NCBI GenBank assembly: GCA_017893485.1
Contig: CM030364.1
Location: 246,029,818 to 246,093,817, forward strand
Origin: Hemerocallis citrina
Taxonomy: Eukaryota > Streptophyta > Magnoliopsida > Asparagales > Asphodelaceae
Length of the DNA stretch: 64,000 bases
Direction of reading: 5' to 3'
Shown: one piece after another, positions 10,936 to 19,289 of the stretch
How the letters are laid out: the number at the start of each line of letters is the position of its first letter
How positions within the stretch are numbered: the stretch's first letter is position 1
The notes under the pieces: model-generated
Told to the model about the DNA's origin: nothing
Seen by the model: the letters and a program-made list of their open reading frames with translations, nothing else
Database searches by the model: none
Translations under genes and position numbers: made by a program

Positions 10936-11504
10936 TGTTGCCGCTGAATTTGGTGTGGGGCAATAGATGAGATTTGTAGGTTCGTAGGAACTCGAGCTGG
11001 CTGAATCCCTCTTCTTCCTTGTTTGTAGATTGACTCCTTGAAGCTCCCACGAACCTGCACAAACATTCGAAACACCGGGATGGATCCCGGCGACGAACCA
11101 TCCGACGCTCAAGTCAATACACAGAAAAAATGAAAAGAAAAAGCTCAAGTGTGCAATGTGTGATTACCTGTGACAGTGGGAGGTAGGGGTATTTATAGTC
11201 TCCATGGGGATCTCTTTCAAGATAAGAGTGAATCCCTACTTCCCGGTGCGGCTGGCTGGGGGTGGTTATAACCACCTCCTCAAGATAAGGACAAACCAGG
11301 ATCTGCTCCTATCCTGTTGAGCTGGTCCCTAACGGGTTGAGACTCGTTCTCATCTGAACAGATCCGTTCACGGGTTAGTGGGTCCAAGAGGAGAGACCCG
11401 GTTCCCGATTCGGATCCGTCTTTAGGTAAAATTACCATCTTGCCCTTGCGACTTCAAGATTCGTGCCCTCTTTGAACGGTTCCGATTTAACCCCAAAATG
11501 CCCA
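10936..11504 (-). repeat. LTR shared by element 1 (5' LTR) and element 2 (3' LTR)
   Basis: Starts TGTTGCCGCTGAAT and ends about GCCCA (569 bp). The start is fixed by the PBS next to it, the end by comparison with element 2's LTR (17291-17860) and with element 3, whose LTR end is fixed by its target duplication. A minus-strand TATA box, CTATAAATAC, is at about 11189-11198. To the left is element 1's PBS and gag; to the right is sequence matching the 3' internal region of element 2-type copies. The LTR therefore belongs to both. No polypurine tract is seen at the right side, so some sequence was lost there. Confidence 0.75.
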
Positions 11505-11800
11505 AAAATATTCTCAGATTTTTCTGGATTTTTTGTGATTTTTCTAGATTTTTATGAATTTTTTATTCATTTTTTTATGAATTTTTTTATTCATTTTTCG
11601 AATTAAATAATTAATTATCGAAAATTTTAATTAATTATTCTAATTTAATAATTCTTATTTCAGAATTTTAAAGTAATTTTCTGAATTAATAATTATTTTA
11701 GAATTTTTTAATTAATTTTTTCGATTTTTAATTAATTTTTCAGATTTTTTAAATAATTAATTCAAATAAATAAATAAATAAATAAATTAAATATTACCTG
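11505..11800. other. AT-rich 3' internal block of element 2
   Basis: Mostly A and T with repeated TTTTTATGAATT and AATTAATT words. It aligns by eye to 26975-27250 in element 3, where it lies between the polypurine tract and the 200-bp repeats. No coding sequence. Confidence 0.6.
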
Positions 11801-11805
11801 GACAC

Positions 11806-12060
11806 GTGGCGCTAATCTGTGCGTTGATCACGATCAGATGGTGCGCATCACAAAGCGGAGCATTTTCTGGACACGTGGCGAATTTCTGGACGTTGATCAC
11901 GATCAGATGGCGCGCATCACAAAGCGGGGCATTTTCTGAACACGTGGCATGTTTTTAGATGTTGATCACGATCAGATGGCGCGCATCACAAAGCGGAGCA
12001 TTCTGCTGGACACGTGGCGCTAATCTGTGCGTTGATCAGGTCGTGTCACGAATTTTGGGA
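11806..12060. repeat. ~67-bp tandem repeat with G-box-like cores, 4 copies
   Basis: ACACGTGGC recurs near 11810, 11872, 11941 and 12012, each copy followed by GTTGATCACGATCAGATGG-type sequence and AAAGCGGAGCATT. CACGTGGC contains the plant G-box core ACGT. Further ACACGTGGC-like sites follow at 12130-12170. Confidence 0.75.
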
Positions 12061-12179
12061 TGATCTGATGGCTCGTAGGGCTCGTCAGCATTTTTCTCCA
12101 CATGTGCAGCCCGGTACCTCGGTAGTTCGGCACGTGGCGCCGACCCACTAGGTGTCGCCACGTGGCACGGTCAATGCTG

Positions 12180-13014
12180 ACGTTGGCTGCCACTTTTTTT
12201 CTTTTTTTTTCCCGCTCTTTCTTTGCTCGTCTTCAACTTCGTCGAGAGCCTTTTTGGAGCTCAAAGGGGGGAGCACTGGAGCTCGTCGGAGTCAGGAACG
12301 CAATGGCGAAGCTCGGCGACTGAGTGAGGGAGCTTGTTGTGGGAGCTTGGCATCGGGGTGAGCTCGCAAGGGAGGAGCTCGACGAAGATGGGTTTAGCCA
12401 CTTGGAGCTTGGGGAGTAGTAGAGGTTAAGCTTGACAGTGGGATGAATGAGAGCTCGGTGAGGAGCTCGGCGATGGTAAGCTCGGAATGGGAGATGGAGC
12501 ACACGGCAAAGGCCTTGAGCTCGGTGACGATCTTGGCGAGGAGAGCTCGTGAAGGAGAGTTGGTGAAGGAGCTCGATGAGGCTGAGCTCGGAATAGTGGG
12601 GAGCTCAGCGAAGAGAGAGCTCGAGCTCGGCGTCGGCGAGGAGATGAGGTTGACAGTGGAGCTTAGTGACGCGGAGAGTTGGGTTCGGAGCTTAGTCGAG
12701 GAGGAGAGTTCGATGAGATTGAGCTCGAAGATAGTGGGGAGCTCAGTGAAGAGAGAGCTTGAGCTCGCCATCGGCGAGGAGGTGGTTGGTTGGCGAGGAG
12801 AGGAGCTCGGCGACGCGGGGAGTTGGAGCTTTGACGAGGGGGAGCTCGAAGACAGTGGATCTCGACGAGGGTGATGACGAGCTTCGGTTGTCGTGCGAGC
12901 TCGATGAGGAGAAGAGGTGAGCTCGAAGTGGTGAGGGGAGCTCGTGAAAGGCATTTTTGGCGTCGAGGGAGCTCGGCAGTGGAGGCTCGACGGAGATGGA
13001 GAAGGAGCTGGCAT
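12180..13014. other. GC-rich low-complexity region of GAGCTCG words
   Basis: The region is dominated by GAGCTCG(G/A)CG and GGAGCTC words. It is open in several frames on both strands (Ser/Pro-rich on the minus strand, Glu/Ser-rich on the plus strand), as expected for low-complexity sequence. Element 3 has an equivalent at 27660-28225. I see no known domain and do not call a gene. Confidence 0.5.
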
Positions 13015-13017
13015 GGT

Positions 13018-13020
<3 letters not shown>

Positions 13021-13055
<35 letters not shown>
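13021..13055. repeat. Poly(T) tract, 35 bp
   Basis: A run of 35 T directly after the GAGCTCG region. It could be a slippage tract or the poly(A) of a minus-strand retrocopy; no target duplication was recognised. Confidence 0.7.
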
Positions 13056-13056
<1 letters not shown>

Positions 13057-13319
13057 GCGGGAAAGTTTAAGGAAGAAGAAGACGAGGGAAGGTCTTCTAG
13101 TTTAATTATCACCTTTCTTTTTGCCCCTTTCTAAACTTAATTATATCAACCCAACCTAAAGTTTAGGAATAGGACCACAGCCCATGTGACAATTCACATC
13201 ATTTCAATTTTCAACACTTGGCTCATATTGCTTTGCCTCACGGCTCGGGCTCTCCCCAGACCTTTCATTTATATATATATATTTTTGTTTGGTTGTTTGT
13301 TTGACGAGTCTGAACCGTT
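13056..13319. other. Unassigned spacer inside element 2
   Basis: AT-rich with a short (AT)n near 13270. No gene or recognisable repeat seen. Confidence 0.4.
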
Positions 13320-13700
13320 GATTATGATTGAGCACGAATTTTGAGGCAGAGTTTTTTCCTAATTTGCAGCTTGGTACCTTGGTAGTTCGGATTGCAAATC
13401 CGAGCTTCGTGGCTCCATATGGACGGTTGATCACGATCATGGTGCAAATCACGAGGGATGGAGGCGTGGATCATGAAAAAACGTGATTTTGGTCGACGCG
13501 GCGAGATCTGAGCCGTCTGATCAAGATCTTGGCATGAATCACGAGGAGAAAGACATTTTTCTTCAATATGCAGCTCGGAATGCAAGTTTCTCGAATTGTA
13601 GATCCGAAGTACATGGCGAGATCTGGACGGTTGATCACGATCAGATGGCACGATTCACAAAGCGGGGTGTTCTGCTGCAATTTTCTCGCTCGGTGCAGCT
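13320..13700. repeat. Degenerate relative of the 204-bp repeat
   Basis: GTGGATCATGAAAAAACGTG, GAGCCGTCTGATCAAGATCT and CACGAGGAGAAAGACATTTT match the array at 1-540 closely. This ties element 2 to the same family as element 1. Confidence 0.75.
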
Positions 13701-13984
13701 GTGTTGCGATCCACTTTTCCGGTGCTATGGAGGTCCGATTGGGACATGCGACCCCTCTTTTCGAAGCTAACTCGAAGATCTAAAACTTCTCTTTAGGAGT
13801 GGGTCGAAGAATCACCCTACTTCATGGTCAAAATAGCCCTGCAACATCTTTATCTTCATGAAGTTGATGAGTGTTTTGGTCTTCAGAATCTTCGAAGAGG
13901 AGCTCGACTCCTAGGGTGAAGAAGATGGGCTAGGAAGATCCTCGTAAGAGCCATGGAAAGATCCATTCTTGGAGGTGAGTGCAA

Positions 13985-14830
13985 GGAGCAACTCTAGGAG
14001 AGAGTTTTGAGCTCCGAACTAGCTTAGAAGAGGCCCACTCAGGAGGCGAATGGGACAAAGGGCTTGGCTCTAGAAAAGAGCCATTTGGGAGACAAGTTTG
14101 AGGAGCAACTCTAGGAGAGAGTTGTGCTCCGAACTCGTTGAGAAGAGGTCCGCTTTGGAGGCGAGCGGTGTGAAGAACATCACAAGGCTCTAGGAGAGAG
14201 CCATTCGGGAGACGAGTTTGAGGAGCAACTCTAGGGAAGAATTTTGAGCTCCGGACTCGCTTAGAAGAGGCTCACTCGGGAGGCGAGTGGGATGAAGGGC
14301 TTGGATCTAGGAGAGAACCATTTGGGAGACAATTTTGAGGAGCAACTCTAGGAGAGAGTTGAGCTCCGAACTCGTTGAGAAGAGGTCCACTTTGGAGGCG
14401 AGCGGAGCAAAGAGCTTGGCTCTAGGAGAGAGACATTTGGGAGACAAGTTTGAGGAGCAACTCTAGGAGAGAGTTGTGTTCGAACTCGTTGAGAAGCGGT
14501 CCGCTTTGGAGGCGAGCGGAGTGAAGAGCTTGGCTCTAGGAGAGAGCCATTTGGGAGACAAGTTTGAGGAGCAACTCTAGGAGAGAGTTGAGCTCCGAAC
14601 TCGTTGAGAAGAGGTCCACTTTGGAGGCGAGCGGAGTGAAGAGCTTGGCTCTAGGAGAGAGCCATTTGGGAGACAAGTTTGAGGAGCAACTCTAGGAGAG
14701 AGTTGTGCTCTGAACTCGTTGAGAAGAGGTCTGCTTTGGAGGCGAGCGGAGCGAAGATCTTGGCTCTATAAGAGAGCCATTTGGGAGACAAGTTTGAGGA
14801 GCAACTCTAGGGGAGAGTTGAGCTCCGAAC
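13985..14830. repeat. ~116-bp tandem array ('A-type'), 8 copies
   Basis: GGAGCAACTCTAGG recurs near 13985, 14102, 14222, 14338, 14455, 14568, 14683 and 14799. Each unit also has GGCTCTAGGAGAGAGCCATT and a GAACTCGTTGAGAAG segment. Element 3 has the same repeat with a 120-bp period (28480-29390). Both A and B units open with GGAGCAA(C/T)TC and have similar length, so they may share an origin. Confidence 0.9.
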
Positions 14831-15250
14831 TTGTTGTTTAAGTGAGACTTAACAGTTATGGGAGCAATTCCGAATGGCGAACCACTTCTTACTCGCTTGT
14901 AAGCGAGTAGTTGAAGAGGAATCGAGTCAAGTTTTGGACTCCTAACTTGTCATTTAAAGAGATTCAACAGTTGTGGGAGCAATTCCGAATGACAAACCAC
15001 TTCGTACTCGCTTGTGAGTAGTTGAAGAGGAATCGAGCCAAGTGTTGGACTCCAAACTTGTTGTTAGAGGGGGTTAACGAGTTGTAGGAGCAATTCCGAA
15101 TGGTGTGCTGCCCTGCCTTTGCTTGTTTGCAAGCGCCTAAAGCAATGTCGAACCAAGTGTTGGACTCCAAACTCATTTTTTGAGCTTAGTAAGTTGTGGG
15201 AGCAGCCATGTAGGAGAAGCTGGACTCTGAACTCACCATTTAACTAGTCG
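14831..15250. repeat. ~116-bp tandem array ('B-type'), about 3.5 copies
   Basis: GGAGCAATTCCGAATGG recurs near 14852, 14969 and 15088. Units carry the dyad ACTCGCTTgtAAGCGAGT. It is the same repeat as element 1's 4131-4830 array and directly abuts the A-type array. Confidence 0.85.
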
Positions 15251-15409
15251 TAGATGTGACTCGGAGAGATAGAGATGAAGCAAGAGCAATAATTTTCAAT
15301 GAAAAAATGCTAAGTTTTATTGAGATAAAGTAAGTGGCCGCTTCAATAGTGCGAGCCATTATTACATGCTTCTTGGCCGTGTTACAAGCATCGGCCTTAT
15401 TGAAAACCG

Positions 15410-17220
15410 AGATCCTACTTTTACGATAGGGTGAAGGCCTCTTGGAAGGAGTGGGGTTCTCCCCCCATAGGACCTCCTTGGATGAGGTGGAAGACGGCCC
15501 CAGGTTCTGAATCTTGGAACTCGGCGGACCTCTCTCTTCGCTTATAGGTTCCTCGGGGTGGAAGGTCGGTCCCGTCTCTTCAGACGAACTTGTCTAGGTG
15601 TCCCCGCTGTATGAGCTCTTCGATCTCCTCTTTGAGAGCCTGACAATCATCCGTATCGTGGTCGTGGTCCCTATGAAAGCGGCACCACTTATCCCTGTTT
15701 CTTTTCTTACCAGGGGTATTCATTCTAGGAGGGGCACGGAGTATCCCTTCTTTGTCCACCTCCATAAGAACCGTTGATATACTAGCAATGAGAGGGGTGA
15801 ACTTCTCAAAATGAGGAGCTGGGCGGCGTTGGCCATTGTCGTCCCTCTGGAGTTTCTGGGACCCTTCTTCACTCGTATTCTTCCGATTGTTCCCAAAAGA
15901 TGATTTCTCAAGAGGGGGGGGGGTTGAGAGCCTCTTCCACTCGAATGTACTTCTCACTCCGGAGTAGGAGCTCGGAGAAGTCCCGAGGGGGATTCTTGGT
16001 GAGGGATGCTCTGAGGTCAGCATTAAGGACGTTGGACCGGAAGGCGACAGTGGCGACCAATGGTTCCAAGGAAGCGATGGACCTGGCTTCAGCAGTGAAG
16101 CACTTGACATAGTCCTTCAATCATTCGCCCTTCTTTTGACTGAGGAACAGTAGGGAGTCGCTTGTCTTCTCGGTGCGGCGACTGCTCACGAAATGCGTGA
16201 GGAAAAGACCCTCGAACTGGTCAAAGAAGAAGATAGATGCTAGTGCAAGTCGAGAGTACCATTCCCGGGCCAGCCCCTTAAGTGTGGCTGGGAAGGTCTT
16301 GCAAAGGAGGGTGTCAGATGCATGGTGGATCATCATGAGAGTTTTGAAACTCTCGATGTGATCTGCGGGGTCTGACTCCCCGGTGTAGGTCTCGAAGTGT
16401 GGACACTTGAAGTTGTGCGGGACCGGGGCTTTCATGATGGCTCGGGAGAACGGGGGCCTGCTCGAACGGAGATTCCTCACCCGTTGTTCCTCTTCTCTGT
16501 CTAGTCGACCAAGGCGCCTCTCCATCTCGTGGAGACGGCGGTAGACCGAGTCTTCCCTTCGATCATATCTTGCTGAGCTCCTAAACTCTTTCCCACGCGA
16601 AAGGGGACCAAGAGTGCGGAGGTGACGGCTTGAGGCAGGTTCAAGACTAGGTGCCTGTTGCTCGTGGTTGGGAGCGGCGTTGAGGGCCTGCAGAATGGCC
16701 TCTTGATAATCTTGGAACTCTGCCCTTGTGACTGGTGCCTCTCCAGCTTGGCGGTCCCTATGTGTGGCACGACTTACTGGAGAATGACTTCTCTGCCGAT
16801 GACGTTGAGGAGACTCTCTTCGCCTCCTCGGAGGTGGGGATCTTCTGGTCCTCGGTTGGCGGGGGTTCCAGACTCTTGAGACCCCTGGGTGCTCAGGTTG
16901 ATGGATTCCCCCAAGAGCTTGCCATCCATTCAGGCGAGTTCGGAGGTTGACCCCCTTTTGGCGGTTGGCAATCACTTGACGGAGATCCCATTCGGGAGGG
17001 CTTTGAGAAGCCATAGAGTCAACTGGTGGATTATGGACCGCGACATGGTCCTGAGGAGGATGTTGCTCTAGGCGTCTCCTATGAGAGCCCCCCTGGGCAG
17101 CCCCCGAGACCCTGGAGGGGCCTGTTGAGGAAGAGCACCTAGAGCTGGAGGAGGGGGAGGAGGAAGAGAAGTGGTTCTTCTGCTGGAGACTGCTGCCTTC
17201 CCCATCTCTTTTGGATGCAT
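15410..17220 (-). pseudogene. gag of element 2, nearly full length but broken
   Basis: The ATG at 17220 (MHPKEMGKAAVSSRRTTS) matches the start of element 1's gag. A long frame runs 17434-16121 and includes RDDSVYRRLHEMERRLGRL, PHFETYTGESDPADHIES and FKTLMMIHHASD, the retrotransposon gag core. It ends at an in-frame TGA (16121-16123), after which the same frame continues to 15908. A run of ten G at about 15909-15918 then shifts the frame. The zinc-knuckle-like CRFHRDHDHDTDDC is at 15620-15680. The protein continues to about 15410 (IQGGPMGGEPHS), where the protease would begin; everything after that is deleted and a tandem array follows. Confidence 0.85.
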
Positions 17221-17271
17221 GGCTTGAAACTAATCTCACTGATGAAGTTAGGTCAGGTTGTTTTTTCACTT

Positions 17272-17289
17272 TCCACAGACGGCGCCAAT
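17272..17289 (-). other. Primer-binding site of element 2
   Basis: Minus-strand ATTGGCGCCGTCTGTGGAA next to the LTR, identical in its core to that of element 1. Confidence 0.8.
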
Positions 17290-17290
17290 C

Positions 17291-17858
17291 TGTTGCCGCT
17301 GAATCTGGTGTGGGGGGCAATAGATAGAATTTATGGATTCTTGAGAAAACGAATAAGGCAAACCTGTTGACCTTCACCAACGTGTTGACTTGGTTTCTTG
17401 CCGGTCCTGCGAACCTATAAAAAGTGCGAAACACCGGGATGGATCCTGGCGACGCACCCTCCGACGCTCTTGTCAGTAATTAGAAAGATTATGAAAGAGC
17501 TTTTACTGGAAAAAGATTGATTACCTTCTTATGGTGGGGGATAGGGGTTTTTATAGTCGCCTGAGGAATCCGTTTCGAGATAAGAACAAATCTCTACTTC
17601 CCGGTGTGGATGGATAGAAGTGGTTAAAACCTCCTCTTACAGATAATTATGAATCTGAATTCTTCTTTATCCTTCTGGACTGGTTTGTAACGGGTTGGAA
17701 CCCGTACCCAGTAAGACAGATCCGTTTATGGATTATTGGGCTTTGAAGAAAGACCCAGTCCCCATTTCAGATCCGTTTGTAGGTGAAATTACCGTTTTAC
17801 CCCTGAGCTTTAAGATTCGTGTCCGATTCGAACGGTCCCGATTTAATCCCATATTTAG

Positions 17859-17860
<2 letters not shown>
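17291..17860 (-). repeat. 5' LTR of element 2
   Basis: TGTTGCCGCTGAATCTGG at the left and ATTTAGCA at the right (570 bp). A minus-strand TATA (CTATAAAAA) is near 17549-17557. Clearly homologous to 10936-11504. No target duplication can be tested because the right flank is an (AT)n tract. Confidence 0.8.

Positions 17861-17918
<58 letters not shown>
17861..17918. repeat. (AT)n microsatellite
   Basis: About 29 AT units directly at the outer edge of the element 2 LTR, at the junction with the next LTR fragment. Confidence 0.95.
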
Positions 17919-17920
<2 letters not shown>

Positions 17921-18845
17921 CAAGTTGGCACAAGTTGGCACGTGATACATGATACATGATACTTAGGGCCTAGAGCTCGATTACTTGATACTTTTCCATG
18001 AGTATACTGCCCTCTATGATCCACTATGAAATCTAAAGCGAAACTGTTTGAATGTGACAACCATGTAGTAAAAACCGGGGTGGATGAAGTGCTACCTAGA
18101 TAGTAATAACACAAGACTTAAACATGATACTCGATACTTGATTACTTGTACATGAAACATGATACTTGACACTTGCTACTTGTTACTTGTACATGATACT
18201 TGATACTTGTTCACTTGATACTTGCTACATGATCCTTGATACTTGATACTTGTTACTTGTTAAATGATACTTGTTTTACTTGACACTTGAGACATGCCAC
18301 TTACACTTGTTCATCTTGCCATTCTAGTTGTTTTATTTTGTTATCATGCCTATTCCATATTATTAGTTATCTTTTCCCATGTATTTGTATCCTGTACTAC
18401 AAGCGGCCCGTAACTTGCATTGACGGGAGTTTGTTTTCTTCTTCCTCTTCCTGTAATTTACTTAATTGCAGACCAGGATGATCAGCTGCCAGATGGAGTT
18501 GGTGATATGATACATTAGTGCTGGAATTTTGCTATTATTATTTCTTGTTGCTTGTTTTGAACAATTGTACTTGATTACTTGGATTTATTTGTATTTGGGC
18601 AATGTGACCCAGGATGTTGACTTATTCAGATCTGGATTATTTGAAATTAATATATTTTGTTTCAAGTATTCTTGTTGGTATTTGACTCATATATGCATGC
18701 TTGGTTGATTCTTTTGCTTCCGACTCTGATTATTCTTGTGAGATGTTCTAAAGATTCCGAACAACTTATGGATGATGAAAATCATTCGCTAGATTTAGTC
18801 ACGTATCCATATTCCGTATTCTCTTTTGGGAAGTAGGGCGTGACA
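17919..18845 (-). repeat. 5' fragment of a long LTR of the TGTCACRCCC family, inverted
   Basis: On the minus strand it opens TGTCACGCCCTACTTCCC at 18845. It contains the conserved segment (CTACCTAGATAGTAA, ACCATGTAGTAAAA, CCTCTATGATCCACTATGAA) also seen at 37680-37790 and 63560-63670, and a region of CAAGTATCATG-type short repeats. It stops at the (AT)n tract, so the distal part is missing. Long LTRs beginning TGTCAC/TGTAAC are typical of the Tekay/Del chromoviruses; the lineage here is inferred. Confidence 0.7.
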
Positions 18846-18847
18846 AT

Positions 18848-19240
18848 ACTAGACTCGCTGTTGGGAACAACGATGATGCAGGAAATTTCACAGAGAGTGA
18901 AACATTCTGTTATACTCTGTGAATTTTCAAAAAAAACTCCATAGATTTTTTTTGGAACTAAACTCGCTGTTCTCAACAGCAAGTCTAGTGTAAATGCCCT
19001 CACTATTTGGAACGGGGAGTCTTCTTTCAAAATTTTGAACTAAACTCACTGTTCCCAACAACGAGTCTAGTATAAATGTTCTCGCCATTGGGAACGAGTC
19101 TTCTTTGAAAATTCTGAACTGAACTCGCCATTGGGAACGACGAGTTTCTCAAAAAATTAGCACTAGACTCGCCGTGTCCCAACGGCGAGCATGTAACAAC
19201 TAAACTCGCCGTTGGGAATGATGAGTTTAGTTATTGAGTC
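18848..19240. repeat. Cluster of imperfect palindromes around ACTCGCCGTT...AACGGCGAGT
   Basis: At least seven ~22-bp dyads occur here, for example ACTCGCCATTGGGAACGACG (19118), CTCGCCGTGTCCCAACGGCG (19168) and ACTCGCCGTTGGGAATGATG (19204). Spacing is irregular, and the intervening sequence (TTTCAAAATTTTGAACTAA) is also partly repeated. I do not recognise the family. Confidence 0.6.
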
Positions 19241-19289
19241 CACAAATGCAAATACTTTGGCACTGTCCTATACGTGCAAATATTTTCAA

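Larger units (their letters stand above)
1..11504 (-). mobile_element. Element 1: Tat-like Ty3/gypsy LTR retrotransposon, pol-bearing but inactive, left end outside window
   Basis: In minus orientation the order is LTR (10936-11504), primer-binding site, gag, protease, RT, RNase H, a second archaeal-type RNase H, integrase, a ~115-bp tandem array, two genes on the opposite strand, and a ~204-bp tandem array. The 3' LTR must lie left of base 1. A second RNase H plus a long region after integrase with an antisense ORF is known from the Tat branch of plant Ty3/gypsy elements, so I assign it there by inference. Many stops, frameshifts and lost catalytic residues show it is dead. Confidence 0.85.
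10936..17860 (-). mobile_element. Element 2: gag-only derivative of the element 1 family, no pol
   Basis: Minus-strand order: LTR 17291-17860, PBS, gag (to about 15410), two tandem arrays (15250-13985), a 204-bp-repeat relative (13320-13700), a low-complexity GAGCTCG region, short G-box repeats, an AT-rich block, and the shared LTR 10936-11504. Protease, RT, RNase H and integrase are absent, and so are the antisense genes found in element 1. Any movement would have needed enzymes from a full-length relative. Both gag and LTR are decayed. Confidence 0.75.

Noticed and set aside
12394..13014. 206-residue Ser/Pro-rich minus-strand ORF as a gene
   Set aside because: It lies in a GAGCTCG low-complexity region that is open in several frames on both strands, with no known domain.
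16173..16361. Plus-strand ORFs opposite gag and pol (for example 7185-7589, 10088-10501, 16658-16950)
   Set aside because: They are shadows of the minus-strand retroelement genes in GC-rich sequence.
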